This document shows, in pieces, positions 46,051 through 57,404 of a DNA stretch of 64,000 nt. The notes under the pieces were generated by a model. The model was not told the DNA's origin. It saw only the letters and a list, made by a program, of their open reading frames with translations, and searched no databases. Positions within the stretch are counted from its first letter, which is position 1, and the number at the start of each line of letters is the position of its first letter. The translations under genes and the position numbers were made by a program. The DNA is from Immersiella caudata (taxonomy: Eukaryota > Ascomycota > Sordariomycetes > Sordariales > Lasiosphaeriaceae), in NCBI GenBank assembly GCA_030512335.1, contig JAULSU010000007.1:2046001-2110000 (forward strand). The letters are read 5' to 3'.

Positions 46051-47523
46051 CTTGATGGTTCTATGTCGTCAGGCGTCTCGATTGTATCCCTTGCCGCCAC
46101 TTCTCCAGCCCGCGCCTATCCTCCTCCGCGCACCGGAGTCAAGGTAAGGTCGGGGCGGTGGCCGGATACCCAACGCGCTCGCTCGGTAGTACGCTCCTCA
46201 CTGGAATGAGGGTATCTTACTCCGTGTCTCACTTCGGTTGGTTGGTCCTGAAAGACGGAGTCGGCCGATCGGAGTTCGAGTTCGGGGCTAGAGTCCCTAT
46301 GGGGAGTGATGCGATCCGATCCGGTACTTCGTCGACCTAGAACGTCAGGATGCTGCGGGGCAGCGTGAGTAACGACACACCACTGAAGCTTCTGGGAATC
46401 AAGCGCTGGGGAGACCTTGAACTGGGCCTGCAGCTAGAAGTGGACGATGGTGATGTTAGACTGAGAATGCGATAAAATGAAGAGGTGATGCTCAGGAGAG
46501 AACCAACAGCAAAACCAAGTGCGACAAATGCGAGCGCACACCTGAGAAATCCAAATCTGCGACAACGTTGGTGGCTGGAGGGGGACAGGAGACCTACGTA
46601 CGGTATTTGTTCGATGCGACAAGTAAATGTTGTGATTTTGAGGTCTGGTCAGAGAGATGCTGCAAGAAGTCCAACCATCTCAATCGTTGGGCGAAGGGGG
46701 ATTGGTGCAGTGTGCTGCTGGCTGGGTACGATAGGAGGAGCCGTTGTCCCAACCACCAGTTTTATTTACTTTGGCTCGTTGTCCGGGCAGTGACGATTGA
46801 GCAAGGGGTGGGTGGGGTCGCTCGGCAGGAGTTCATTTGACAGGGGTGTTCAGCGGCGCCTGAAGCGGGGCACCTGCAAGGGCTCCGCCTCACCTCCCCT
46901 GCCGCTGACGCAACTCTTCAGCGCGCTGGAAACGAGGCTGGACTTAATTGATCATGTCAAACATTTCCATGAGTTTGGGTTCATCACAGACTTTGCAACG
47001 TTTGGATTTCTGCTATCAAAATACTGCATCGGACTTACAAACGTCTACCACACATCTTTCACCTCGTAATAGACGTAATTTGCCAAATGAGCAGCCCTGA
47101 ATCGTTCCACTTCATGCCCCCGTAATCAAGCGCTGGATACCGCGTATCGATAAGGTGTCCGGGGTCCAAACCATCATCGCGCCAACGGCCTTGGTCCTTC
47201 TTCTTCAGGCGGCGGCCTGGCAACCGCCTCCTGGGAACGTGGCTCTGCTCACGAACTCGATTATACCAGGGTTGTGCCGCCAAAGATCCCATCGGGAATG
47301 TTGGCAGGCCCAATTGTATGTTGCACCGCAGATATCTTCTTACCTACGCAGTATAGATGCCTTCGATATGCATCTCTTCGACGGAAGGTGTGATTTGTCA
47401 GCAACCGCCAAGTGACTGCTTCCTGTCTACTAGAGTAGGGTTGTGTTTTAAACCACATTCTTCCTCTACATCAAGCCGTTGGGGATCCCATCTACCTTCA
47501 CCTGAGCAAAATTGTACCTCACG
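46051..47523. other. Gene-free stretch
   Basis: Divergent promoter region between the fig1-like gene and the FrnE-like gene. No coding frame, repeat or RNA gene is evident. Confidence 0.5.
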
Positions 47524-48278
47524 ATGCCCAACTTCCAATTCAACATCAAAATTGTGTCGGACGTAATCTGTCCCTGGGTGAGTGAAAGAATTGACCTTGA
47601 GGCCTTCGGGCCATGCTCCTAACATTGTATTAGTGCTACATAGGCAAGAAGCGACTGGAAAAAGCTATTAGTCTATACCAAAAGACTGTTCCAGGCGGCG
47701 CTGACGACACGTTTACCGTAACATGGCATCCCTTCTATCTTGACCCAAATCTGCCGAAAGTGGGGATCAACGGCAAGGACCACCTCGCCGCCAAGTTTGG
47801 ACCAGAGCGCGCTGCTATGTTGCAATCACGGCTTCTCGTCATCGGTGAGGCTGAAGGCATCAACTTCGCCGGTCGCGGAAAAATCGGCAACACGCGAGAC
47901 GCCCACCGGCTGATCCAGCTGGCCAAGACCAAATCCAACGCTGTTGAGAGCAAAGCGATGGCCGAGCTCTTCAGGTCTCATATGGAAGAGGGCGGGGACA
48001 TAACTTCTCAGTCAACTTTAGTCGCAGTCGGCGAAAAGGCTGGCCTGGACCGGTCTGAGACTCAGAAGTGGCTCGAGGAAGGGAAGGGAGGTGATGAGGT
48101 TGATCGAGAGGTTGACGACGCCTACCGACGCGGTGTGAGCGGCGTTCCCAACTTCACCATCAACGGCCGTTATGAGGTCTCAGGGGCCCAAGACCCGGAA
48201 TCATTTGTGCAGCAGTTTATTCGGGCCAAGGAGTCTGCACCCGGAGTCAGTAAAACGTCGGGGGGGCCAAGTTGTTAG
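47524..48278 (+). CDS. DsbA/FrnE-like thioredoxin-fold oxidoreductase
   Basis: Soluble DSBA-family protein (2-hydroxychromene-2-carboxylate isomerase/FrnE group) probably acting in thiol redox or disulfide chemistry in the cytosol. Exons 47524-47577 and 47634-48278, 232 residues. It starts MPNFQFNIKIVSDVICPW and continues CYIGKKRLEKA, so the CPWC active site is split exactly by the intron (Cys-Pro-Trp | Cys). Later marks are HPFYLDP, the helical insert with TRDAHRLIQLA, and the cis-Pro segment GVSGVPNFTINGRYEVSGAQ, typical of FrnE. The tail ends SGGPSC. The convergent neighbour SPC34 ends only 94 bases away. Confidence 0.92.
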
Positions 48279-48372
48279 GAAGAAGAGAGGACAGACCTAG
48301 GACCCTAGCTTGTGCGGTAGCAATTCACGAGCACGTCACTGGAGACCCTGAACAGAATGCACCAAGTAGGCT

Positions 48373-49194
48373 CTACATGCGCAGCAGCCCTCCAAGATCG
48401 CTCTCTATCGCACGCAATCTCGCCTGCAGCTCACGCTTCTTCCCATCTAGTTCCCGCACCTCCTCTTCCTCTCTTCTTAGGTCCTCTTCCGTCAAGCCGA
48501 CCACCTCATCAAAGGCCTCGTTTTCGTCCTCGTCGTCATCATCCGCCCAGCGGTCAGCATTCATCCGTACCAGCGCCTCCTGCTGCTCCGCTACTTTGGC
48601 CTCGTAGTAAGCGAGCGTGTTGCTCTGATGGGCATATTTCTGCCTCTGCGCTGGAATCCGCTCGAGAGCGCCTGGCAGCGGGTACACGTTACACAGCTTC
48701 TCAGCGCCCTGTAAAAGCACCTCGATTTCGACATCGCCGGCCCCCTGCCCGCCACGGCGCACGATTTGTGCATGGAGATCGCCGCCCAGCACGGCCGCCA
48801 CAGCCGTGTTACGACGTGCCAGCCCGCTGCGGTTCGAGTTCGGGGGTGGTCCCGTAGTCACTTCGCCACCAGCAACGTTGAACACCGTCTGACGCCGCGA
48901 CGATGGCTTCGGTGGGTCGGGATTTTGACTGGTTGCGGGCGGTGGGGGTGGTGGGACAGAGAAGAGGGCGCGCTCGTGCGCTTCGGTGTCTCGGATAAGA
49001 GATGTGATGTCGTGGTTGGAGAGAAGGGAGTTGGTGAATATTTTGGGAGGTGGAAACCTGATATCAGGGCACCAACGGGCCAGGCGTCAGTTTGTGTCTA
49101 ACTGGATGGGCGGGCGGTGAGAAGCTCACGGGAGGCTATCAATGCCTAGGCATGATATGGATATCTGCTCCAAGTGCGCGGAGAGAAGAGACAT
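48373..49194 (-). CDS. spc34: DASH complex subunit Spc34
   Basis: Part of the ring-forming DASH/Dam1 complex that couples kinetochores to microtubules. Exons on the minus strand 49194-49130 and 49057-48373 give 249 residues. Start MSLLSAHLEQISISCLGIDSLP joins to FPPPKIFTNSLLSNHDIT and LIRDTEAHERALFSV, the family's N-terminal signature. A Pro-rich stretch and RRQTVFNVAGGEV follow (RRQT is a possible Aurora/Ipl1 site), then RRNTAVAAVLGG, GDVEIEVLLQGAEKLC and LPGALERIPAQRQKY. The C-terminal half is a coiled coil with an acidic patch (DRWADDDDEDENE) and repeated EE/RE heptads. Length agrees with fungal Spc34. Confidence 0.9.
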
Positions 49195-51241
49195 GGTGGT
49201 GGTTGTTTGCTGGTGCTTGCTGTCGCTGAGACCGATTGAATTTTCTCCCCACAACTAAGGTAGACGCGGCTGGTAGGAAATGCGCTGCGTTTCTGACAGG
49301 GAGTGGGCATGACAGCTGCTGCTAAGGAATTATGGGGATGTTTTGGTGTTGAGGGGACTTGCGTCGCGATTCGCGGTTAACACAACCCCACCATCGTTCC
49401 CCCACTTTTGTGACCGCCCTTGAAGCCCGTCATCCAGCAATGCTGCCAACCACGTCCATCTCACCTCGAGCATCGTCATCCGTCGATACCGGAGATCAAC
49501 TGCACGTGTCACAGCTGCAAATGGAAGCCAGCATATCTGTGTACAGGCGGGACCCAGTTCGCCACGCGCTTCGGAACGGTTCTGCGCACCTACAAGCGAT
49601 AACGGATCGCTGAGAACCTAGCTCCGGATCAGCTAGAGCTTCTGGTGTGGCGCGAGTGCTCTCCCGACTTTAGGGTCACGAATCGGATGTGATACCAGGA
49701 ACTCGGCCCCTTCAACACCGCTTTCAGGTCTCAACAAACTGGTGTGATAGTCAACTAGCCATCGGCCCTAGCCACGACGGCGTGCCCATATCCAACGTGG
49801 TCCAGCCTCGACGACTTTGTGCCAAGTCCAGCAGGATTCCCTTGACCCACTTGATCCGGTTTTCGCACGCAGCGGCCCGCCTGCGCCAGCAACAACCGCT
49901 CGTCTAGGATATCCCTCTGACACAGCTTCCAAGGCGTGGAAGTGTGCGACGGGGAATCCAGTTGGCGCCTCGTCCTCTTGTGTTCGCAATCAGCTCGTGG
50001 CTTTCGGCAGATATAGTACCTGTCAAGAGAAGCACCGAGTTCGAAAATTGCGAAATTAAGTGCGCAGAAGAAATCTTTTTTCGCATCGGAGCAATGCAAC
50101 ATCGTGTGCTTGCTGGCGAAGCAACTTTTTTTCCCCACATCTCACACGGCGCATGGAGGTGCAGTCGACATCGTGGGCCTTCCCGCTATTGGGCACCGCT
50201 GCTTTTTCTCAATGTCCTCCCGTTGCGCAGAGGCGGAAAGCGACCAGCCCTGCGGGTGACAACTCAGTGGCCGCACAGTCGGGGCCCATAGAGTCACGGT
50301 CTTCCGCTTCCTTTGCGCTGACCGCTGGTCAGGTACTGGATACATGTCGCAATGTCTCTGGCTCCGCCGCCCGGGGAGGACTAGGGACTTAGGCATCGCT
50401 GCCCAAGGCTCAAGCTGCCGCCGCCGCTCCACTACTTGGTTGCTCAGCGTCAGCCAGACGTATTCCGTACATTCGCCTGACCCCACGATGACGGAAGACC
50501 GTCTTTCGCAGATGCGCAAAGCTGGCGCAAAGTAGAGGCCCAGCGGCTCCATCCTGAGGGCTGCTCCCCCCCTGTCCCCGAGCAGACCGCACGAGGGAAA
50601 TATAGTCAAAATCTATAAGACGGGTCTTGGACCAGTGCCCAACGTTCAATCTGACGCTCAAGACGTTCGCCCAGTGTCAAACTTCAGACGGCAAGAACAG
50701 CAAAATCAGTCAGAAACACGGTGCTCGCTGTCGCCGGCGCCTATACTGAAACCACCACCAGAAGCCGGACTGTCCCGCTCCCGAGGCTCGCTCTTCTCGC
50801 ACGTCTTCGAGCCCTTCCGCAAATCTTGAGCCGCCCCCAACCTGCCGCTGGCACCCTCCCATCGCCTCCCTCCGGTGCAGGACTCGAGCAGGAACTTCCT
50901 TGCGCCTAGTGCAGATTTCGCGAGGGACACAGATCTGCCATCTGCTAGTGCTTCCCACCCCACCTTTCTCCCAATTACTCGACCCTTTTCCAATACCTCC
51001 AGTGCCACGGCGGGAATCACCCTGCGGCGGTCTCTCCAACCAATTTACTGCACGATATTATCATGACAATCAACCACAACTCCTTGTCTCCAGGTCGGAG
51101 GTTTCTTCTTTGGGTCTTGACCCCCTGAGTCACTTTTGCTGCTGCTTGCTCTGGTTGCTTTTGCTGAGCTGGCCGCCCCCCCCCCCGCTATCACTTTCTC
51201 TACCCCACACGGCAGAGAACCACCCCCCCCAGACGCCGTCA
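49195..51241. other. Gene-free stretch, about 2 kb
   Basis: No gene that I can support. A frame ending at 49602 contains Cys-x-Cys-x2-Cys and a GGTQFATRFG segment, but I could not extend it to any known domain. The part before 51242 is C/T-rich with an 11-base C-run near 51176, as in a promoter or leader. Confidence 0.45.
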
Positions 51242-52231
51242 ATGCGACGGGCACACGAGTTTCGCCCTCCTGCTTCAAGCTGCCCGAACATGCGGCCAAC
51301 GACGCCAAATTTCAAAATTCCTCGAAGCGTGGGACCTACGTCTCCGCCGGAAACACCGACGACGGCATCGCCGGTTTTGGGGCCGATCAACAGTTCCAAA
51401 CCGGGGTCAATGCCGCCGCACATTCCTCACCTCCATTCAATGGCACCCGGCTTCACCGCCCGAGCGGTCAAGACAAAAGGCCCGAATTTTAGCCACGCTC
51501 AACCGGGGCGCCCCGGACAGCTCTCGCCGAGATCCTCCAACACCTCGCTGCCATCCGACTCGGACTCGGACGACGATGCACCCCCCAGCCGCTCCGGCTC
51601 CCTATCTCCAGGCCACCGCGCCGCCCCAACGCCGCCGTCGAGGCGGATCCGAACCGGGCGGACCGTGCACAATCCGGCTCTCGTTATCGAAGAGCTGAGC
51701 GATTTCAGGGACAGCGATAACGAGCTTCCCGGCATCATCCGCCCGACCGCGATTGAAGACGCCGAGTCGGACCGCAGCCGATCCAGGCCCCGGCAGCTGC
51801 CCGAGGCCTTTGTCCGCAAGATCAACGACCTCAACTGCGACTCCAGCTCAGACGATAGCGTTCTCGACTTCGAGGAGGCCGACTACCAAGAGTTTCTAAG
51901 AAGAAGCCGCGAAGCTAAACGGCGTAAGCGGATGACTTCTGGCAGCATTGGCAAGCGGACCATTACCGAGAGCCTTGGAAGCGATTCAGACCACGAGGAC
52001 CTGAACAAGCCGTTCCTGTCGGTTGAGGAAGCAGGGTCGAGCGCCCGCCGCCTACGCCGAAAATCTAATAAATTTGGCAACCGGCACAGCCTCCAGTTTC
52101 AAGACCCCCCACCAGGTATTGAAGAGCTGGACGAGCCCGAATCCAGCGAGGACGAGTACCTCATCAGCGAGGCCCTCGCGCGGGAGCTGCCCTATTACGA
52201 ATACTCCGTTATGGAAGTTGACTCTCCATGA
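51242..52231 (+). CDS. Uncharacterised disordered protein with acidic Ser/Asp stretches
   Basis: No family recognised. A single exon gives 329 residues from ATG 51242, or 313 from ATG 51290 (MRPTTPNFKIPRSVG). The frame is open for about 340 bases before this without a better ATG. It is rich in Pro and Ser, with a Ser/Asp run (SDSDSDDDAPP, about 110), two acidic patches that look like CK2 targets, a Lys/Arg cluster (REAKRRKRM, about 230) that could be a nuclear signal, and a well-structured C-terminus, GIEELDEPESSEDEYLISE then ALARELPYYEYSVMEVDSP. The steady codon use and length support a real gene. Function unknown; nuclear is only a guess. Confidence 0.65.
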   Translation: MRRAHEFRPPASSCPNMRPTTPNFKIPRSVGPTSPPETPTTASPVLGPINSSKPGSMPPHIPHLHSMAPGFTARAVKTKGPNFSHAQPGRPGQLSPRSSNTSLPSDSDSDDDAPPSRSGSLSPGHRAAPTPPSRRIRTGRTVHNPALVIEELSDFRDSDNELPGIIRPTAIEDAESDRSRSRPRQLPEAFVRKINDLNCDSSSDDSVLDFEEADYQEFLRRSREAKRRKRMTSGSIGKRTITESLGSDSDHEDLNKPFLSVEEAGSSARRLRRKSNKFGNRHSLQFQDPPPGIEELDEPESSEDEYLISEALARELPYYEYSVMEVDSP

Positions 52232-53388
52232 GCCTACAAGCGGCCCGGCGACTATCACTTTGACGCCGGGTTTGCTGTTTTAGCCTTACTGTTTTATCTC
52301 TAATCGCCGCAACGGCCAAAGCAGCGACGATAGTGCGAGGGACTGTCGCGACCACAATGAATCTGATGACTCGTGATGATAAGATGATGAGATGATGAGA
52401 GGCATCAGTGATTTTCTTTGCATGGCTCGGCGAGTGGCATCTCTTTTCACCAGAGGCTTGGTTCGAATTGTGCATTATCCTTTCGAGGATCAGGGGACAG
52501 GCGGTATTGTTGGCGTCGACTTTGTCTATGGTTTGCAGCCGTGCTGTAGCTCGGCTCAACCTTTCCGGTGTTGCTTATGATGGCCAACGTGCTGCTTGGG
52601 GTCGATGATACCCGATAGACTTGGAGGCGTGGTTTATTCCTTTGTGGTCCTCTGATGAAAAGGGTCGCTCGCCAATATCGAGGTTGGGTCGGAAATGGGG
52701 GCATAGACGTGGTTTATTTAATTTTTTTTTGGCTAAATAGACGTGCACTGCCTCTCATGAGCTTAAGAAATGTACCCTAATTGGCCTTTGGTATTGCCCT
52801 GATGGTATTCGCGATTGACACTACCTCCCTGTCTGTAATGTCTCTTCGCATCTTCAAACGACCTTTGAATTTCGTCATACATGTAGCATCAGTGTCTCTC
52901 ATGATGGTGAAGCTTGTACCTCACAGCGTGTACCAAGCCGCAAAGATTTGAGAATTTGTTAGCACTGGTGAAAAGTCCTGGACGGTTATTGTACTAGACC
53001 CTTGGATTTGAAGTCCTGCCGAAAGTGCCAAGTCTATAAAGTAACTATTGCAGGGATTCGCACCAGCCACACACCACGCATACCAGCCACTCGAAGCTAA
53101 CCGCTTCGCTTATCGGCATCAGCCGCAGACACAATCACATTCTCAACACCTCGCGCCCGTGGTGTACCTAATGCTTAGTCGTCGTTCCACCAAGAGTCCA
53201 CTCCACACGCATCACTGAAAGAAGCTTCCTAATTGTTCACAACTGGCGATTTACGCCACGGGATTCAGTCTGTTATTTTTGCTAGGTGACTTTTGTCACC
53301 GTCGCTGGCAGCTGCTCCCACGCCCCCATCGCAGCACCGCGGTTTCAGTTCTTTGTCGAGCCTCGAGGTATCCGGCCGGCCAGCCAGA
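52232..53388. other. Gene-free stretch upstream of taf12
   Basis: No gene seen. It contains the 3' UTR of the preceding gene and the promoter of taf12. The taf12 frame is open to 53293 without an earlier ATG. Confidence 0.5.
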
Positions 53389-55482
53389 ATGAATGCCGCC
53401 CCAGGCCAGGGCCAGGGCCCGGCCGGGCACCCGAACGCTCCTAACGGCAGCAACATCATGTATCGGCCTGAGAACATGCGTACGATTAAGTTTCTTACGG
53501 AGGAGGAGCGTGGCAAGTATGAGAAAGGTTTGGCTCTATTGTGGAAACAACATGACGCCACAGCCCCAGGATCAGCCGAGAACATCGAAGCGAAGAAGAA
53601 AATCACCGACTTTGGAAAGATGCTTGTTTCTAAGATAACCCAGCGTCGACAGCAGCAGCAACTCCGCCCCCTTGGTGCTCAACAACCACAACAAGTGCAA
53701 CCATCCAACGCGCCACAGGCGTCCTCAACGATGGACGCCGCTGCGACTGGTCCTCCTTCGACACCGACGACAACCTCAGCCCCCGTACAGAATTCCGGCC
53801 CTGCCAACACCGCTGCTATGCTTCAGCAACTACTGTCCAAACTGCCCCCCCATCTTTTGAACCACATCAACGAGATGAGCTTTCAAGCTCCCCCGAACGC
53901 CCAAGACAAGGAGAAATGGGTGCAAGAGCTCAAGATCAAGTACAGCCGCGCCCTGCTGTCCATGGAGCACACTAAGGCGAGTGTTCTAAAGCTGGACCAG
54001 ATGATCAAAGATCGTAAGGAGAAAGGACAGCCTCTGTCTGCTGAAGAGGAGAAAATGTTGCAGGATAGGAAGGCGCAGTTCCAGAGACAGCATCAAGAGG
54101 CCAATAACTTCATTCAGGTATTTCGGAAGCAGATGGCGGCGCAGAGACCTACCCAGAACGGCGCCGGTGCTCCCTCAGGGGCAGCTCCCGCACAGGCTGG
54201 GAATCAGGTGCGGCCACCACAGCAGCAGATGCGACCAGGCACTGGACAGCCCACGGGGGCGCAACTGGGAGGGCAAGTTCCCGGGGCAGGTGGTGCTATG
54301 CAGCAGTCCACGGCCACGGTGAACGCAGCGATCGAGGCGGCTAAGAATCAGCAGCGCATGGCAGGCGCGGCTGGTATGCCTGGACAGCAAGGACTCGCAC
54401 CGCACCCGGGCCAGGTGCCGACAACGGCCGCTCAGGCGCCATCCCCAGCAGTGGCCCAGGCACCTCCGGCGCAGGTTGCCGCCCCGCAGCAGCAGCATCT
54501 GCCGCAACAAACACAGATAAAGATGGAACCTGGTTCGCAGAACCCGAACATTCCAGCACCGCTCAATACCGCTATGGCTGCCGGGCTTGCTCGCACAGCA
54601 CAAGCTTCTGGCACTCCTCAAAACTCGGCTCCTGTTCAAACTCCACAATCAGCCACAGCAATGGGCAACGATCCGGTCCGCCCACTCACTCACGCTGCGG
54701 CCCTCAATCTAGCTGCCCAGCGCCCTGGCTCGATTTCAGGGCAGTCACGACCTGCTCCCGTCACGACACCGACCGTTGGTGTTCAGCAAGGTCATCCACA
54801 CGCGCATCCCGCTGCTGCACAACCCCAAGGTCAAGCCCAACCGATTCAGTCAAAGCTCCCCATCGCCAAAACGCTCCCCGAGAAAGCGATGCAGATTCCC
54901 ACACCCGTGTCTGTGATGGGCGGTGCTGGAGGCGGACGCCCTACCTATAGCGGCGGTAGTGGTATAGCCGGTGGCGTCATGGGTCAACCTGCGCTGGCGA
55001 AGACCCCGGCCTACCAGCTCGAAGGTGAAGGCGAACGTGTCCTCAACAAGAAGAAACTCGACGAGTTGGTGCGGCAGGTCTGCGGTGGCACCGCCGAAGG
55101 CCAGGAGGGCAATCTACTGACCCCGGAAGTTGAAGAGGTAAGATAACTCGCTCATCGTTGGGAATGGCGAAGTGTTGCTCCTTCTCGAGCTCAGCACAAA
55201 TGCGCTGACACAAAAAAACAGTCGGTTCTCAGCCTCGCTGACCACTTTGTCGACAACGTTCTGCAAGCTGCTTGCCGTAACGCCAAGGAGCGCGGATCAA
55301 AGGTTCTTGAGATCCGCGATCTACAGCTGGTTCTTGAGCGGAGCTACAACATTCGCATCCCTGGCTACTCTAGCGAAGAGCTGCGGACGGTGCGCAAGGT
55401 TCAGCCCAATGCCCAGTGGATTACGAAAATGAGCGCTGTTCAAGCGGCCAAGGTGATGCCTGGTGGAAAGGGAGACCTTTGA
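53389..55482 (+). CDS. taf12: TFIID/SAGA subunit TAF12
   Basis: Histone-fold subunit that pairs with TAF4 in TFIID and Ada1 in SAGA, working at RNA polymerase II promoters. Exons 53389-55137 and 55222-55482 give 669 residues. The histone fold is at the C-terminus (about 550-640): GERVLNKKKLDELVRQVCGG, then SVLSLADHFVDNVLQAACRNAKERGS and LEIRDLQLVLERSYNIRIPGY. The first part (YRPENMRTIKFLTEEERGKYEKGL) is conserved in fungal members. Between lie about 350 residues rich in Gln, Ala, Pro and Thr, with Gln-runs of three to four, which look like a flexible activation-type region. The intron falls inside the first helix of the fold. The length matches filamentous fungi rather than human TAF12 (161). 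Confidence 0.95.
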
Positions 55483-57404
55483 GGGTCGGGTCTCGAATAG
55501 CTGCGATTTACGATGGGATGCAACGGTACGGCGCTTTTCCGGGTTGGGTCTCATTACTTGGTAGGTGAGGGTTCTGCGAATCTCATGATCAGATCGCACA
55601 TCGGACGCGCTGGGAGAAGGCGCTACGATGGGAAGGCGTTCGGGCACACGTGGGCGTGTAGATGCTTTGGTAGCATCGATAATCAGTACTGCTTCTCAAA
55701 ATACCGCCCACATCTTGCGTTGTTTTGTCCAATTCTATCATGAAAGTCCAGGTATTCCCTCTTGGTTAAATTCCCGAAGTTATGAGTCCATAAGCCTCGG
55801 GTTGACGGTAGGTCTCTCGATTCAACCTCGAAGAGTCATCATTGTCATCTGTCATTGCAAAGCTACGGTTCCATGACTTCAAACGCCACAAACTTGGTAT
55901 TCTCAAACGAACTACTACAAACGTCTTACTGTGGGGCTTAGCTCCCGCTGATATCAACTTTGGGTTGGATGATTAGTGCAAAGATCACTCTGGCCTGGAT
56001 CTTCACGTTCGCACAAAACCCTTCCTTCTCTCCTAGGAAACTCACCCTAAGAAACTAAAGATCACGGGTTTTCAGGTTCTCTGAAACACTGAGCCACAAA
56101 GCCGTGATAACTTCGATCCAAGTCTTTGGTCTAGCAACGCATTAGTTTACGGGTGGATGTATGGATTGCTACACGACCCCCAAGAAATGCAATAAGCCGT
56201 TTTGCCAAAGAATGGGAGCAAAGGTTATTTTTCCAGTTGGCCAATCACAATCTCAGCTTTGAGACGCCGTGCAACGCTGGCACAACCGCCTAATTTGGTG
56301 AATAAGCAACAAACGATGTCGGAGTGGGCGGATGCCAAGAGCATGTGACTTGGCTGGCAGTTTTTCGCAATCGCCAAATCGAGAGAAAACGAATTCTGAG
56401 CTGGGAAGAATAAGCAGATCATGAGACTGGAGGCAGCTTTGTTGGTAGTAAGGTGACGGGACGGGGATCCGGGTCGATGTGGTCATGCGCCGGAGGAGAT
56501 GAGTCTGGGAGGGTGAGCCGAGCACAAGCCCCCAATCGGGAGCTCCGGTTTGGCCGGGCTGGGGAGGCATGAGGGAGAAAAGAAAGAAAAGACGTTGGGC
56601 GAGGGCAAAGGAGATAGTAGGTACTGGACTTTACAGGCGTGGTTGAGGGGTAATTAGAAGTTAGTGATAAACGGGAGCGGTTCTGTTCCCTAGTGGTTGA
56701 TGCGTCTATGAACACCAGGCAGCATGTCGACAACGTCACAGAGCGATTGCCAGCTCTCAGTGGAGCCACCTTGCGGAGACCGGGGATTTCAAACCCCTGC
56801 CGTGGCTGATGGCGAGGGAGACGTGGAATTGGCCAGCGTTACTGCTCTAACAGTTTTTGTGCGCGCCTCAGGCCGCAGCTGAGACGGGCGCATCAGGCTC
56901 CGCTGAAAATTAGGTACCAAGGCGCGTGGAACCAGGTTGCCCGGCACTGTGTGCGAATGCCCAGGCGCGCAAGTACGTAGCTACTTCGGTTGCCTTCCAC
57001 AGCGCAGCTCCTCGCAGTCCGTGGCCCGTGTCCGTTTGGCGACTTCCTTACTCAATCCCAGGTTGAGCTTTTACGAACCTTCTTGCATCACAATCACACT
57101 CACTTCCCCATACCCCGAGATTCCCACTCCCACCCAGCCGAGCATCGATCCCTCGGCGAAACGTCACTTTTTACACCTGCGGCACTGGCGCTGCCGTTTT
57201 TTTCCGCGGGTTTCCCTGACCTTACTTTCCGATCGGGAGTACGACGCCTGAAAGCTGGTGCCAACGAGGAGCGCGCTTCGCAAGATCCGCCCAAAGGACC
57301 CATCGGCCGCGAGCATCACGCATCGTCGTCCACCACCGCAATCCATCCTCCCATCAGCCATTTTCGACGGGCGGCGTCGATAGTTTACATTTGAAACCGT
57401 CGAG
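55483..57404. other. Gene-free stretch between taf12 and rpn3
   Basis: No coding sequence that I can support. A hairpin-like segment near 56785 (GGGGATTTCAAACCCC) resembles the T-arm of a tRNA but no second half is seen. Region 57090-57400 is C/T-rich and probably the rpn3 leader. Confidence 0.5.

Noticed and set aside
49420..49602. Cys-rich frame (CTCHSC, GGTQFATRFG) that recalls GFA/CENP-V proteins
   Set aside because: Only about 60 codons, no ATG at its start, and the expected later zinc ligands are not found on either side.
56770..56815. tRNA T-arm-like hairpin GGGGATTTCAAACCCC
   Set aside because: No A box, acceptor or D-arm could be found on either strand, and the B-box-like part has a mismatch at an invariant base.
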